NCBI RefSeq assembly: GCF_038397785.1
Contig: NZ_CP151642.1
Span: forward strand, 1,240,001 to 1,304,000
DNA: 64,000 bases
Direction: 5' to 3'
Source: Salinibacterium sp. TMP30
Lineage (GTDB): Bacteria; Actinomycetota; Actinomycetes; Actinomycetales; Microbacteriaceae
Shown here: positions 46,469 through 56,385 of the stretch, piece by piece
Position numbering within the stretch: position 1 is the first letter of the stretch
Layout: each line of letters starts with the position of its first letter
Translations under genes and position numbers: made by a program
Notes under the pieces: generated by a model
Databases searched by the model: none
The model's input: the letters and a program-made list of their open reading frames with translations, nothing else
What the model was told of the DNA's origin: nothing

Positions 46469-47303
46469 TTTTGCGTCCCGACTAGCCGCCACCTTTGAGG
46501 AGTATGGCGGCGTCTGTATGGGCATCGACCCGCATCCTTTCTTGCTCGAAAGTTGGGGACTATCTAACGACGTTCACGGTGTTCGCGAATTCACGTTGCG
46601 TGCAGTGGATGCCGCAGCAGGCAACGTAGGAATGATCAAGCCGCAGGTGGCCTTCTTCGAACGCTTCGGTTCTGCCGGGTATGCGGTGCTCGAGGAGTCG
46701 TTCGCCTTGGCGCGTTCGGCAGGACTGCTGGTGATCGCGGATGTGAAGCGCGGCGATCTTTCGTCGTCTGTTGAGGCCTATGGTCAGGCTTGGCTCACGC
46801 CGGGATCGCCATTGGAAGCGGATGCAATGACTGCGGTTGCGTATCAGGGTGTGTCGGAGTTATCCGGGCCCGTGGAACTCGCGAGAGCGTCAGGCAAGGG
46901 CATTTTTGTCCTTGCGGCCACCTCGAATGCTTCGGCCTACAGCATCCAGTCTGCGCGTATTGTTGAGGGCGAACACGAGGGTGCCACGGTGGCGGCAAGC
47001 ATTGTTCGTGATGTTCGTGCCCTGAATTCAGAGGTCGGCCTCGGGTCGTTTGGTGTGGTTGTCGGTGCCACAGTAAATGTTGCTGACTTTGGCATGCGCG
47101 GTGAAGAATTGATTGACCTGCCGGTATTGGCGCCGGGATTCGGCGCGCAGGGAGCCCAGGTCGAGCAGGCGCGCGAGTTATACGGTGCCGCTGTTGCGAA
47201 CACGATTGTCACCGTGTCGCGAAGCGTTCTCCAAGAGGGATCGAGCCAGATTCCGTCGGAACTGCGTTCTTTGCGCGAACAACTCCGTGAGCAGGTGCGC
47301 TGA
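46461..47303 (+). CDS. pyrF: Orotidine 5'-phosphate decarboxylase, type 2
   Basis: Last step to UMP. The 280-residue protein is of the longer type 2 group typical of actinobacteria, with [22 protein letters not shown], the catalytic [13 protein letters not shown] (Asp94, Lys96 and Asp99) and the C-terminal [13 protein letters not shown]. It overlaps carB and, by one base, the start of gmk. pyrE and pyrD are not in this window. Confidence 0.95.
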   Translation: MPSFASRLAATFEEYGGVCMGIDPHPFLLESWGLSNDVHGVREFTLRAVDAAAGNVGMIKPQVAFFERFGSAGYAVLEESFALARSAGLLVIADVKRGDLSSSVEAYGQAWLTPGSPLEADAMTAVAYQGVSELSGPVELARASGKGIFVLAATSNASAYSIQSARIVEGEHEGATVAASIVRDVRALNSEVGLGSFGVVVGATVNVADFGMRGEELIDLPVLAPGFGAQGAQVEQARELYGAAVANTIVTVSRSVLQEGSSQIPSELRSLREQLREQVR

Positions 47304-48232
47304 TGGGTCCTCGTCCGGAGCCCCCAGAGGTTGATCGTGCTGCTGCGTCACGTGCTGCGGTAGCCGCTCGCCGCGCTCGAGCTTCCGTCAAACGTGAAGT
47401 CGCTGAGCGCGCACGAACCGCGTTGAGCGTTGCGCGCACGGGGTGGTCGACTCCCGAAAGCCCTGAAGCACGATTGTTGGTGCGCGAACTTTTGCTCAGT
47501 GTGCCATCCCTCGGCCCGACCAGAGTAGAAAGTATCATGGATGAGCTCGCGATTGCGGAGCGCAAACGCGTTGGCGGCCTGGGTTCGAAGCAACGTGATC
47601 GACTTGCCGCGTACCTTGCGGATCGCCAGGGCCCTGAGCCGACACGCCTCGTGGTGCTAGCTGGCCCGACTGCAGTTGGCAAAGGAACGGTTTCGAGCTA
47701 CATCCGGGAGAATCATCCGGATGTCTTGCTCAGCGTTTCTGCGACAACGCGAAAACCTCGACCGGGGGAGATCGACGGAGTTCACTACTATTTCGTCAGT
47801 GACGACCGGTTCGATGAGATGATCGCCGACAATGAGTTGCTTGAATGGGCTGTGGTGCACAATTCTTACCGGTACGGCACGCCACGCCCGCCGATCGATG
47901 CTGCTCTTGCAGAAGGCAAACGCGTTTTGCTCGAGATCGACCTGCAAGGTGCGCGCTCCGTACGCAGCGTAATGCCCGAAGCTCTATTGGTGTTCTTGTT
48001 GCCGCCAACGTGGGAAGAATTGGTGCGTCGATTGATCGGTCGTGGCACCGAAGATGCTGCCGAACAGGCTCGCAGATTAGAGACCGCAAAGGTCGAATTG
48101 GCGGCTCAAGAAGAGTTCGATGTGAAGGTCGTGAACACAGAAGTAAGCCGAGCGGCTCAAGAAGTCGTAGAATTGATGGATGCGCCCGCTGGCGCGACCA
48201 CTTCCGACTCCAAGGAGCACTCCAATGGCTGA
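47303..48232 (+). CDS. gmk: Fused actinobacterial integration host factor (mIHF) - guanylate kinase
   Basis: Single frame of 309 residues with two parts. Residues about 9-105 match actinobacterial m[23 protein letters not shown] (basic helix), then [20 protein letters not shown] (helix-hairpin-helix) and [17 protein letters not shown]. Residues about 114-300 are a complete guanylate kinase that converts GMP to GDP, with P-loop GPTAVGKG (121-128), [20 protein letters not shown] and the lid [17 protein letters not shown]. In other actinobacteria mihF and gmk are adjacent separate genes. There is no stop codon, internal start with ribosome binding site, or frameshift between the parts here. It overlaps pyrF by 1 nt and rpoZ by 8 nt. 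Nucleoid binding and kinase activity in one chain is an inference. Confidence 0.9.
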   Translation: MGPRPEPPEVDRAAASRAAVAARRARASVKREVAERARTALSVARTGWSTPESPEARLLVRELLLSVPSLGPTRVESIMDELAIAERKRVGGLGSKQRDRLAAYLADRQGPEPTRLVVLAGPTAVGKGTVSSYIRENHPDVLLSVSATTRKPRPGEIDGVHYYFVSDDRFDEMIADNELLEWAVVHNSYRYGTPRPPIDAALAEGKRVLLEIDLQGARSVRSVMPEALLVFLLPPTWEELVRRLIGRGTEDAAEQARRLETAKVELAAQEEFDVKVVNTEVSRAAQEVVELMDAPAGATTSDSKEHSNG

Positions 48233-48485
48233 CAAGAACTCGGGCATCATTGATCCCCCCATCGACGAACTGTTGACGAAGGTCGACTCGAAGTACCAGC
48301 TCGTAATCTTTGCATCCAAGCGGGCTCGGCAGATCAACGACTACTACGCAGACCTCCACGAGGGAAGCCTGTTCGACAACGTCGGACCACTCGTTGACTC
48401 GACGATTGAAGACAAGCCACTCTCCGTTGCTCTTCGCGAGATCAACGAAAACAAGCTCGAGCTCAAGCGACTCAGCGGCGAATAG
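48225..48485 (+). CDS. rpoZ: RNA polymerase omega subunit
   Basis: Small subunit that stabilises beta' and takes part in assembly of RNA polymerase. The 86-residue product begins [17 protein letters not shown] and contains [17 protein letters not shown], the conserved MOTIF region. AAGGAG at 48212-48217 is spaced 7 nt from the ATG at 48225, which overlaps the gmk stop by 8 nt. Position after gmk is conserved. Confidence 0.94.
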   Translation: MADKNSGIIDPPIDELLTKVDSKYQLVIFASKRARQINDYYADLHEGSLFDNVGPLVDSTIEDKPLSVALREINENKLELKRLSGE

Positions 48486-48496
48486 AACCAACTTCG

Positions 48497-49696
48497 GTGA
48501 CCGCGCTCAACGTAGTTGTCGGCATTTCTGGCGGAATCGCTGCCTACAAGGCGGTTACCGTTGTGCGCCAACTCGTGCTCGCGGGGCACGACGTTCACGT
48601 CGTCGCTACGAGCAACGCTCTGCGTTTTATCGGCTTGCCGACGCTTGAGGCAGTGAGCCGCAACCCGGTCAACACCGATATTTACGAGGGTGTTGATGAG
48701 GTTCGCCACGTCGCGGTCGGAAAGGCTGCCAACCTCATCATCGTTGCTCCCGCGACCGCTAACACGATAGCCAAAATGGCGACTGGCCAAGCAAGCGACT
48801 TTCTGGGCAACACAATTTTGGCGAGCAGTGCGCCTATTCTGATTGCTCCCGCGATGCACACCGAAATGTGGCAGAACGTGGCCACCGTGGCCAATATTGA
48901 GACGCTACGGTCCCGTGGCATCCAGATTATTGGCCCAGAGTCAGGTCCGTTAACGGGCCGTGACAGTGGCCCAGGTCGGATGTCTGAGCCGAGCGATATT
49001 GTTGCCGCCGCACTAAACATGGTGGCCTCCGCTCGCGATCTTGCTGGCCGCACGGTACTGGTCACCGCGGGTGGCACCCGTGAGCCTCTTGATCCTGTGC
49101 GATTTATCGGCAATCGTTCGAGCGGAAAGCAAGGTGTTGCTGTCGCGACTGCTGCTGCCGCGCGTGGCGCATCGGTGATTCTGATCGGTGCCAACCTTGA
49201 GGTTCCGGCACCAGCAGGCGTTCGGGTTGTCGAAGTGAGCACCACGCTTGAGCTGCAAAAGGCAGTCGTGGCTGAATCAGCCTCAGCAGATCTCGTAGTT
49301 ATGGCCGCTGCCGTTGCCGACTATCGGCCGGCAGAGACTGCGCAAACCAAGATCAAGAAGCGCAGCGATTCGAGCACGCTTGAGCTTCGGCTCGAAGAGA
49401 ACCCCGACATCCTGCGTGGGCTGTCGACGAACCGTTCGCGCGATCAGGTGATTGTGGGGTTCGCGGCAGAGACTGAACCCGACGACGATGTGCTTCTGCA
49501 GCTAGGTCGCGCCAAGATCTCACGCAAGGGCTGTGATTTTCTTGTTCTCAACCGTGTGGGCTGGACCGAAGGCTTCGCCTCGGACCGTAACACTGTCGTC
49601 GTGATTGACACGGCCGGAGATAGAGTGGGCGAGGCAAGCGGAAGCAAGTTGTCGGTGGCCCACCGCATTCTGGATCTTGTGTTCGCAGCCCGCTGA
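48497..49696 (+). CDS. coaBC: Bifunctional phosphopantothenoylcysteine decarboxylase/synthetase
   Basis: Two steps of coenzyme A synthesis in one chain. The N-terminal flavoprotein CoaC domain has [34 protein letters not shown] and PAMHTEMW; the C-terminal CoaB domain (from about residue 180) has [20 protein letters not shown] and IVGFAAETE. Length 399. Start GTG, 11 nt after rpoZ, without a clear ribosome binding site. Confidence 0.96.
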   Translation: MTALNVVVGISGGIAAYKAVTVVRQLVLAGHDVHVVATSNALRFIGLPTLEAVSRNPVNTDIYEGVDEVRHVAVGKAANLIIVAPATANTIAKMATGQASDFLGNTILASSAPILIAPAMHTEMWQNVATVANIETLRSRGIQIIGPESGPLTGRDSGPGRMSEPSDIVAAALNMVASARDLAGRTVLVTAGGTREPLDPVRFIGNRSSGKQGVAVATAAAARGASVILIGANLEVPAPAGVRVVEVSTTLELQKAVVAESASADLVVMAAAVADYRPAETAQTKIKKRSDSSTLELRLEENPDILRGLSTNRSRDQVIVGFAAETEPDDDVLLQLGRAKISRKGCDFLVLNRVGWTEGFASDRNTVVVIDTAGDRVGEASGSKLSVAHRILDLVFAAR

Positions 49697-49725
49697 CATC
49701 CATTCATCACTACCGGAGACGGCTT

Positions 49726-50922
49726 ATGACTTCGCCCCTGCGCACCTTCACCTCGGAGTCTGTTACCGAGGGACACCCCGACAAGATCTGCGATCAGATC
49801 AGTGACAGCATCTTGGATGCTCTGCTTGAGGAAGACCCCCATGCGCGCGTTGCGGTAGAGACTCTCGTCACCACCGGTCTTGTCCATGTTGCTGGCGAGG
49901 TTACGACATCTGGTTATGCCGACATTCCCGCTATCGTTCGGGATCGTATTTCTGAGATCGGGTACAACTCCTCGGCTGTCGGCTTTGATGGCCGGTCATG
50001 TGGTGTGTCGATTTCTATTGGTGCGCAGTCACCAGACATCGCGCAGGGCGTTGACGTTGCGCTGGAGACCCGTGAGGGACACTCCAGCGACAAGCTTGAC
50101 GTTCTCGGTGCCGGTGATCAGGGCGTGATGTTTGGTTACGCGACGAACGAAACTCCTCAGCTGATGCCAGCACCGGTGTGGTTTGCGCATCGGATGGCAG
50201 AACGACTCGCTGAGGTTCGCAAGCTTGGTCTGGTCGACTATTTGCGCCCCGATGGCAAAACTCAGGTCACGGTCGGGTATGAGGGCTCAGTTCCGCGCAG
50301 TATTGAGACTGTTGTCTTGTCGACCCAACATTCACCCCATATCTCGACCCCACAATTGCGTGACGAGATCGAAGAGCTCGTGGTTCGTCCGATCGTCGAG
50401 AGCTCGGGCCTTGATCTGTCGAACCTGCAAGCCATTGTGAATCCGAGCGGTCGCTTCGAAATTGGCGGCCCGCAGGGCGACGCTGGAGTCACTGGGCGCA
50501 AGGTTATTGTCGACACCTACGGTGGAGCATCCCGTCACGGCGGTGGCGCATTCAGCGGCAAAGACCCATCGAAGGTTGACCGTTCGGCTACGTATGCCAT
50601 GCGGTGGGTCGCAAAGAACGCTGTGGCTGCGGGGCTTGCCGATCGCCTCGAAATCCAAATCGCGTACGCAATCGGTCGCGCTGCACCGGTGAGCCTCTAT
50701 GTGGAAACTTTCGGCACGGGACACGTTTCCGACGAAGCCATTCTGGGCGCGATTCATGAGGTGTTCGATCTACGACCCGGAGCCATCATCCGCGATTTAG
50801 ATCTTTTGCGCCCCATCTATGCGAAGACAGCCACCTATGGTCATTTCGGTCGTGACTTGCCCGAGTTCACCTGGGAACGACTCGACCGCGTTGAGGCTCT
50901 TCGCAGGGCCGCTGGACTCTAG
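49726..50922 (+). CDS. metK: S-adenosylmethionine synthase
   Basis: Makes SAM from ATP and methionine. The 398-residue protein has [20 protein letters not shown] near the N-terminus, the signature [12 protein letters not shown] and the second signature [18 protein letters not shown] ribosome binding site GGAG lies 8 nt before the ATG. The gap to coaBC is 29 nt, too short for a SAM riboswitch. Confidence 0.97.
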   Translation: MTSPLRTFTSESVTEGHPDKICDQISDSILDALLEEDPHARVAVETLVTTGLVHVAGEVTTSGYADIPAIVRDRISEIGYNSSAVGFDGRSCGVSISIGAQSPDIAQGVDVALETREGHSSDKLDVLGAGDQGVMFGYATNETPQLMPAPVWFAHRMAERLAEVRKLGLVDYLRPDGKTQVTVGYEGSVPRSIETVVLSTQHSPHISTPQLRDEIEELVVRPIVESSGLDLSNLQAIVNPSGRFEIGGPQGDAGVTGRKVIVDTYGGASRHGGGAFSGKDPSKVDRSATYAMRWVAKNAVAAGLADRLEIQIAYAIGRAAPVSLYVETFGTGHVSDEAILGAIHEVFDLRPGAIIRDLDLLRPIYAKTATYGHFGRDLPEFTWERLDRVEALRRAAGL

Positions 50923-50924
50923 AG

Positions 50925-52901
50925 ATGACGGAAGCATCCATCGCACGGGTGCTCATTGACTCACCGCTGCCGCAACTCGACAGGCTTTTCGACTACGCCA
51001 TTCCTGAAAAGCTTCGTGGTGAAGCGCGGGCCGGCGTGCGGGTCAAAGCTCCGCTGAAGACTCTCGGCCGCCTAGTCGAGGGATGGATCGTCGAACTTAC
51101 CGACACGGTGGGCTTCGCAGGCAAGCTGAGCGAGCTCGATTCGGTTATCTCTCCTTTCCCTGTGCTCGCTCCAGAAATCTGGACGCTTGCTCGCACTGCG
51201 GCAGATCGCGCCGCGGGCAATGCCGCGGATGTGTTGCGTCTCGGAATCCCCAAGAGACACGCTCGGGCCGAGAAGTCTCTTCCCGGCACCACGTCGACGT
51301 CACCGGTGCATCTAGGTTCACCGCTAACGGTCAGCTATTTCGATGCGGGCTCCGTCACCACCCTTCTCGCGGAGAACAGGCGGGCGGCAATGTCCGCTCC
51401 GACTGGAGTTGTTGAAGTCTCGCCGGGCAAATGGGTCGGTCGATGGGCGGTAACCATGGCTGAGTTAGCTTCCCAGACCCTTGCTCGCGGATCGACAGCA
51501 ATTCTTGCCACGCCCGACTTTCGGGATCAGGAACAACTCGAAGCCGCAGTAGCCGCGCTCATCCCGGAGGATCGAACTCTTCGTCTCGATGCACGCCAGA
51601 GCGTCCAGCGTCGCTATGGAAACTTCTTGCGAACGCACGATGGCACTGCATACGTAATCATCGGCAACAGGTCGGCCGTCTACGCCCCAGCGACGCAGTT
51701 GGGCCTCATCGCGGTCTGGGACGACGGCGATTCGCTGTATAGCGAGAACCTCTCGCCATACATCCACACGCGAGACGCTGCATTGCTCCGCCAAGAGCAA
51801 CAGAAGTGCGCGCTCGTATTCATGAGCCATTCACGCAGCACAGAAGTGCAGCGTCTTGTTGAGGTCGGATGGCTTGCCGCTATGAGTCCGGGAGGGATTC
51901 GTCCGCCGAAGGTCATACCGTCCGCCAATCAGGTCAGCCAGGATCGGCTTGCCGCAATTGCCCGCATCCCGTCGTCAGCCTGGAAGGCAGCGCGAGCAGG
52001 TCTCGATGAAGGCCCAGTTCTCGTACAGGTATCGCGTCCCGGTTATGCGCCACGACTTGCGTGTGCCGATTGTGCGCATACGGCGCGCTGTACAACCTGT
52101 GCCGGACCGCTTGCGCAACGCTCCGCATCCTCGACACCGAGCTGTGTTTGGTGTGGAGCCTTGGCGGTGAAGTGGCAGTGTCGTGAATGTGACGGCACTC
52201 GTCTTCGGATGGTCGGTTCGGGCAGCGCCCGCACTGCCGATGAACTGGGTCGCGCTTTCCCGGGATATCGCGTAATCGTCGCCGACGGAGATCATCAGGT
52301 CACTACAGTCTCATCGGAGCCGTCCCTCGTGATTGCAACACGGGGTGCGGAACCTGTCGCAGCGGGTGGCTATCGTGCGGTGCTTCTGCTTGACGGTGCG
52401 GGCATGCTGACCCGTGAAAGTTTGCGTGTGTCTGAGGATTGTCTCCGCTGGTGGTCGAATGCGATTGCGTTGGCGGCTGACGGTGCGCCAGCGGTGATCG
52501 TTGGTGTGGGCGGATCTCTTGCGACGGCGCTCGTCACATGGCGTCAGGAAGATTTTGCCAGCACTGAGCTTGCCGACCGCCGAGAGCTGCGGTTTCCGCC
52601 GGCAATCCGTGTCGCCACGCTCACCGGCAAGGTCGCACTTATCACGGATGCGCTTCAGCGGTTGCCAGTTGAGCCGCTGGATGTATTGGGCCCCGTAGAT
52701 CTTCCCGATGGTGTCGTTCGAACGATAATCCGGTTCGACTACAAAGCTGGTGCGGCAGTCGCAGAACAGCTCAAGGCACTGGTCGTTGCAGCGACGACGG
52801 TGTCGCGGAGCAACCGCAAACCCGGAATGCCGAGAGCCAGTCAGCCGGCGCCGGGCTTGCGTGTTCACCTTGACGATCTTGAGCCCTTTGTCGATCTGTA
52901 G
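50925..52901 (+). CDS. priA: Primosomal protein N' (PriA), helicase-inactive actinobacterial form
   Basis: Replication restart protein. The 658-residue product keeps the N-terminal 3'-DNA-binding domain (RVLIDSPLPQLDRLFDYAIPE) and the eight-cysteine zinc-binding insert (CADC, CTTC, CVWC and CREC pairs). The helicase motifs are lost: the Walker A position reads SAPTGVVEVSPGKWVGRW with no GxGKT, and the DEAH-type box position reads VWDDGDSLYSEN. This agrees with what is known of actinobacterial PriA, which is thought to have no helicase activity. Frame and length are intact, so it is not a pseudogene. It follows metK by 2 nt. Confidence 0.9.
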   Translation: MTEASIARVLIDSPLPQLDRLFDYAIPEKLRGEARAGVRVKAPLKTLGRLVEGWIVELTDTVGFAGKLSELDSVISPFPVLAPEIWTLARTAADRAAGNAADVLRLGIPKRHARAEKSLPGTTSTSPVHLGSPLTVSYFDAGSVTTLLAENRRAAMSAPTGVVEVSPGKWVGRWAVTMAELASQTLARGSTAILATPDFRDQEQLEAAVAALIPEDRTLRLDARQSVQRRYGNFLRTHDGTAYVIIGNRSAVYAPATQLGLIAVWDDGDSLYSENLSPYIHTRDAALLRQEQQKCALVFMSHSRSTEVQRLVEVGWLAAMSPGGIRPPKVIPSANQVSQDRLAAIARIPSSAWKAARAGLDEGPVLVQVSRPGYAPRLACADCAHTARCTTCAGPLAQRSASSTPSCVWCGALAVKWQCRECDGTRLRMVGSGSARTADELGRAFPGYRVIVADGDHQVTTVSSEPSLVIATRGAEPVAAGGYRAVLLLDGAGMLTRESLRVSEDCLRWWSNAIALAADGAPAVIVGVGGSLATALVTWRQEDFASTELADRRELRFPPAIRVATLTGKVALITDALQRLPVEPLDVLGPVDLPDGVVRTIIRFDYKAGAAVAEQLKALVVAATTVSRSNRKPGMPRASQPAPGLRVHLDDLEPFVDL

Positions 52902-52946
52902 ACGCGCTGTGCGAACCCGGACGCAATTTCGCGAGAGAATTGGGGA

Positions 52947-53876
52947 ATGACTTCCTTGCGACTTCTCTTTGCCGGTAGCCCCGAGGTAGCTCTTCCCAGT
53001 CTCGACGCACTGCTGGAGAGTCATCACGACGTCGTCGGAGTGCTCACGCGCACCGATTCTGCTCAGGGTCGCCGCCGAGTGATGACTCCCACTCCCGTTG
53101 CCGCGCGAGCTGAGCAAGCCGGTCGTGAAATCATTCGGGCAAACCGTGTCGATGACGCGGCTAGTGAGGCGATCGATGCTCTCTCTGTTGATCTTGGAGT
53201 GATCGTCGCGTACGGCGGGCTAGTCCCGAAACGCGTGCTCGCCATCCCGCGCCTGGGCTGGATAAACCTCCACTTTTCCCTGCTGCCACGGTGGCGCGGA
53301 GCAGCACCAGTTCAACGATCCATCATGGCCGGGGACATGGTCACTGGCGCTACTGTTTTTCAACTCGTGGAAGAGCTCGATGCGGGCGACATTTTCGCCA
53401 CAATGACGGCGCCGATCGGGGCTCAGCAGACGGCAGGAGCGCTACTGAAGCAACTCTCCTTCTCTGGCGCAGGCCTGCTTTCAGGGGTGGTCGATTCGTT
53501 GGCCGAGGGAAGCGCGCGGGCCGTGCCGCAGTCGGGAGAAGTCACCCTTGCGCCAAAACTATCCCTCGATGACGGTAATATCGACTGGTCTCAGCCGGCG
53601 TTAGAGGTACACAATCAGATCCGGGGCGTCACACCTGAGCCCGGTGCATCGACACAGGTCGCTGGCAAGAGACTCAAAGTTCTTGAGGCAGCGATTGCGC
53701 GCGAAACACCTGCCCTCCCTGTCGGGCGTATCGACTTCGTCAGCAAAAAGGTCTTTGTCGGCACCGCAACAGAACCAATCGAGCTTCTTCGGGTGCACCC
53801 TGAAGGGCGGAATGCAATGGATGCCGCAGCCTGGTGGCGCGGCCTGAATTCAGAATCAGAGGTGGTGGCTTCGTGA
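52947..53876 (+). CDS. fmt: Methionyl-tRNA formyltransferase
   Basis: Formylates initiator Met-tRNA with 10-formyl-THF. The 309-residue protein has RLLFAGSPEVALPSLDAL, the active-site HFSLLPRWRGAAPVQRSI and MTGATVFQLVEELDAGDIF. The C-terminal OB-like domain (about 205-309) is complete. The start has GGGG 1-2 nt upstream and GAGAAT 6 nt upstream; the initiation mode is unclear. rsmB overlaps its stop by 4 nt. Confidence 0.96.
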   Translation: MTSLRLLFAGSPEVALPSLDALLESHHDVVGVLTRTDSAQGRRRVMTPTPVAARAEQAGREIIRANRVDDAASEAIDALSVDLGVIVAYGGLVPKRVLAIPRLGWINLHFSLLPRWRGAAPVQRSIMAGDMVTGATVFQLVEELDAGDIFATMTAPIGAQQTAGALLKQLSFSGAGLLSGVVDSLAEGSARAVPQSGEVTLAPKLSLDDGNIDWSQPALEVHNQIRGVTPEPGASTQVAGKRLKVLEAAIARETPALPVGRIDFVSKKVFVGTATEPIELLRVHPEGRNAMDAAAWWRGLNSESEVVAS

Positions 53877-55237
53877 GCTACGCACAGTCAGCCCGGCGAG
53901 TCGCGCTCGATGTCATCATGGCGGTGCGCGAGTCGGATGCCTACGCCAATCTGCTCCTTCCTGTGCATCTTGAGCGCGCGAAACTGTCGACGGCTGATGC
54001 TGGCCTAGCGACTGAGCTCACCTATGGAACCCTGCGTATGCAGGGCTACTACGATGCTGTGATTGAGCAGGCGGCCGGACGCGCAGTTTCGAAGATCGAT
54101 CCTCCAGTGCTTGACGTTTTGCGGCTCGCGACGCATCAATTGTTGTCGATGCGTGTTCCCTCGCATGCCGCTGTCGACGAGTCAGTTCGTTTGGCGAAGA
54201 CGATCGGCTCACGCTCGGCAGTGGGATTCGTGAACGCTGTTTTGCGCGCAATCACGAAGCATGAACCTGAGGTGTGGCGCGAGCGTGTCATTGGTGCCGC
54301 AGGCTCGGGCGAAGAGGCCCTTGCGCTGGGGTATTCGCATCCGCTCTGGGTGGCGCGGGCATTCCGGCAAGTTTTGGTCGCCGAGGGTCGTGAAGCTGAG
54401 CTTGAGAGCCTGTTGGCCGCAGACAATGTTCCAGCCCGCGTTTCTGTTGCCGCCCTACCGGGGTTCGCGGATGCCACACAGATCGATGTGACTCGTGCCG
54501 AGTATTCGCCGATCGGTGGCACCCTTCGCGAGGGCGATCCCGGCAAGAACGCAGCAGTTGCTTCGGGACGTGCCCGCGTTCAAGATGAGGGCTCGCAGTT
54601 GGCGGCGTTGGCGTTGAGCCGAGCTCGTCCGATTGTGGCGGGGGAGTCGTGGCTCGACATGTGCGCTGGGCCCGGAGGTAAAGCTGCGCTTCTTGCTGCC
54701 GAAGCGCTCATAGGAGGCGCTCAGCTGACGGCCAATGAACTCATTCCTGCTCGCGCGAAGCTCGTGCGCAATGCTCTCGCTGTGTTTGATTCCCCTCCCG
54801 AGGTTTGGGAGAAAGATGGCGTCGAGATCGGCAACGAGCATCCGGAGGAGTTCGATCGAATCCTGCTTGATGCGCCCTGCACAGGCTTGGGAGCACTGCG
54901 CCGTCGCCCCGAGGCGCGCTGGCGTAAGCAGCCGAGTGATGTGGCACAGCTTGGTGCACTGCAGACGGCGCTGCTTCGCTCCGCATTGGATGCGCTCAAG
55001 CCGGGTGGGGTAGTCGCCTACGTCACGTGCTCTCCACATGCTGCCGAAACTAAGGCGATCGTAGGTTCAGTTCTTCGCAAGGTTGCCGGCGTCTCCAAAA
55101 TGGACACGCCAGCGGTACTGAGAGAAATCGCCGTGCACGAACTCGACATGCCGGAAGCGAGCCACGTGCAGTTGTGGCCACATCGCCACGGCACCGATGC
55201 AATGTTCATTCAGCTGCTCGTGAAGGCTGACTCCTAG
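53873..55237 (+). CDS. rsmB: 16S rRNA m5C methyltransferase RsmB-type
   Basis: Methylates a cytosine of 16S rRNA (C967 in E. coli). From the GTG at 53873 it has 454 residues, with AGAGGTGG at suitable spacing; the longer open frame inside fmt is rejected. The NusB-like RNA-binding domain fills about 1-150, and the methyltransferase domain has DMCAGPGGKAALLA (SAM site), DAPCTGLGALRRRPEARW and VTCSPHAAETKAIV with the two catalytic cysteines. Translationally coupled to fmt. Confidence 0.92.
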   Translation: MSYAQSARRVALDVIMAVRESDAYANLLLPVHLERAKLSTADAGLATELTYGTLRMQGYYDAVIEQAAGRAVSKIDPPVLDVLRLATHQLLSMRVPSHAAVDESVRLAKTIGSRSAVGFVNAVLRAITKHEPEVWRERVIGAAGSGEEALALGYSHPLWVARAFRQVLVAEGREAELESLLAADNVPARVSVAALPGFADATQIDVTRAEYSPIGGTLREGDPGKNAAVASGRARVQDEGSQLAALALSRARPIVAGESWLDMCAGPGGKAALLAAEALIGGAQLTANELIPARAKLVRNALAVFDSPPEVWEKDGVEIGNEHPEEFDRILLDAPCTGLGALRRRPEARWRKQPSDVAQLGALQTALLRSALDALKPGGVVAYVTCSPHAAETKAIVGSVLRKVAGVSKMDTPAVLREIAVHELDMPEASHVQLWPHRHGTDAMFIQLLVKADS

Positions 55238-55238
55238 A

Positions 55239-55244
55239 TAGGCT
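55239..55244 (+). promoter_or_regulatory. Putative -10 box of rpe (leaderless)
   Basis: TAGGCT lies exactly 6 nt before the rpe ATG and immediately after the rsmB stop. No ribosome binding site is present. Confidence 0.45.
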
Positions 55245-55250
55245 CACGGT

Positions 55251-55913
55251 ATGTCTGTACGCATTAGCCCCAGTATTCTCGCTGCCGATTTCGTGAATCT
55301 CGAACGTGATATTTCGCGGATCTCGAACGCTGATCTCGTGCATGTCGATATCATGGACAACCACTTCGTTCCCAACCTCACGTTCGGGTTGCAGATGACG
55401 GAACGCATTCAGCAGGTCTCTCCGATTCCCCTTGATGTGCACCTCATGATCGACAATCCGGAACGCTGGGCTCCGCAATACGCCGACTTGGGTGCGTTCG
55501 CGGTCACTTTTCATGCCGAAGCAGCGACAGATGCTGTTGCGCTGGCCCGCACACTGCGGTCACAGGGCACTCGCGCAGGTATCGCGGTGAAGCCAGGCAC
55601 GGCAATCGAGCCGTATCTTGAACTGCTGGAAGAGTTTGATCAGGTGCTGGTCATGACCGTCGAGCCCGGGTTCGGCGGCCAGAGTTTCATGGAAGAAACG
55701 ATGCCGAAGCTTCGCCAACTCCGCGAGCTAGTCGACAAACGAGGGCTAGATGTGTGGCTCGAGGTCGATGGGGGTGTTGACGATCGTACGATCGAGATCG
55801 CAGCGGCGGCCGGCGCCGACACATTTGTCGCGGGTTCGTCCGTCTACCGTGGAGCTGATCCTTCTCTTCGAGTCACCGATTTGCGCGAACGCGCGAGCGC
55901 TCACCGTCATTAG
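55251..55913 (+). CDS. rpe: Ribulose-phosphate 3-epimerase
   Basis: TIM-barrel enzyme of the pentose phosphate pathway; interconverts ribulose 5-phosphate and xylulose 5-phosphate. The 220-residue protein has ISPSILAADFVNLERDI, the metal-binding HVDIMDNHFVPNLTFG with His and Asp, LDVHLMI, VMTVEPGFGGQSFM and the C-terminal EVDGGVDDRTI. It is upstream of FKBP and the his genes and may share a transcript with FKBP. Confidence 0.96.
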   Translation: MSVRISPSILAADFVNLERDISRISNADLVHVDIMDNHFVPNLTFGLQMTERIQQVSPIPLDVHLMIDNPERWAPQYADLGAFAVTFHAEAATDAVALARTLRSQGTRAGIAVKPGTAIEPYLELLEEFDQVLVMTVEPGFGGQSFMEETMPKLRQLRELVDKRGLDVWLEVDGGVDDRTIEIAAAAGADTFVAGSSVYRGADPSLRVTDLRERASAHRH

Positions 55914-55949
55914 TCAGCTCGCAGCTATCTCGTCTGGTTGACTAGTCAC

Positions 55950-56324
55950 ATGAGCGATTCAGGAAAAACAAAGCCAGAGGTCGAGTTCTACGAGGGCCCA
56001 GCGCCCACTGAACTCGTCATTATCGATATTGAAGAAGGAACCGGAGCGGAAGCATCCGCCGGCGCAACCGTTGACGTTCACTATTTGGGCGTGGATTTCG
56101 AGTCGGGCGAAGAGTTCGACTCCTCCTGGAGCCGGGGGCAGTCCATCAACTTCCCCCTCACCTCGCTCATCAGCGGGTGGCAAGAAGGCATCCCGGGCAT
56201 GAAGGTTGGCGGACGTCGTCAACTCATTTGCCCGCCTCACCTGGCCTACGGACCGGCAGGCGGAGGGCACCAGTTGTCTGGTCGCACCTTGACCTTCGTG
56301 ATCGATCTTCTCGGTACGAACTAG
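55950..56324 (+). CDS. FKBP-type peptidyl-prolyl cis-trans isomerase
   Basis: Single-domain FKBP of 124 residues from the ATG at 55950. The core shows VDVHYLGVDFESGEEFDSSW, GWQEGIPGMKVGGRRQLICP and the closing LAYGPAGGGHQLSGRTLTFV. No signal peptide, so it is cytoplasmic. No clear ribosome binding site. A hairpin with a TTCG loop lies between this gene and hisE. Confidence 0.92.
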   Translation: MSDSGKTKPEVEFYEGPAPTELVIIDIEEGTGAEASAGATVDVHYLGVDFESGEEFDSSWSRGQSINFPLTSLISGWQEGIPGMKVGGRRQLICPPHLAYGPAGGGHQLSGRTLTFVIDLLGTN

Positions 56325-56353
56325 GCAGGCGTTAGCTTCGTGTAAAACGGCGA

Positions 56354-56378
56354 GGGACCGCCCTTCGGGGCGGTACCC
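56354..56378 (+). other. UUCG-loop hairpin overlapping the hisE promoter
   Basis: GGGACCGCCC and GGGCGGTACCC pair (one bulged A) around a TTCG tetraloop, a very stable fold. The 3' arm includes TACCCT, the likely -10 box of hisE. No T tract is present. It may end the rpe-FKBP transcript. Confidence 0.6.
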
Positions 56379-56379
56379 T
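56374..56379 (+). promoter_or_regulatory. Putative -10 box of hisE (leaderless)
   Basis: TACCCT lies exactly 6 nt before the hisE GTG at 56386. The same hexamer and spacing is seen at the EI24-like gene. Confidence 0.45.
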
Positions 56380-56385
56380 TGACGT

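Noticed and set aside
49697-49725. SAM riboswitch before metK
   Set aside because: Only 29 nt separate coaBC and metK, holding a ribosome binding site and little else.
50925-52901. priA as a pseudogene because helicase motifs are missing
   Set aside because: The frame is complete, the zinc cysteines are kept, and loss of helicase motifs is known for actinobacterial PriA.
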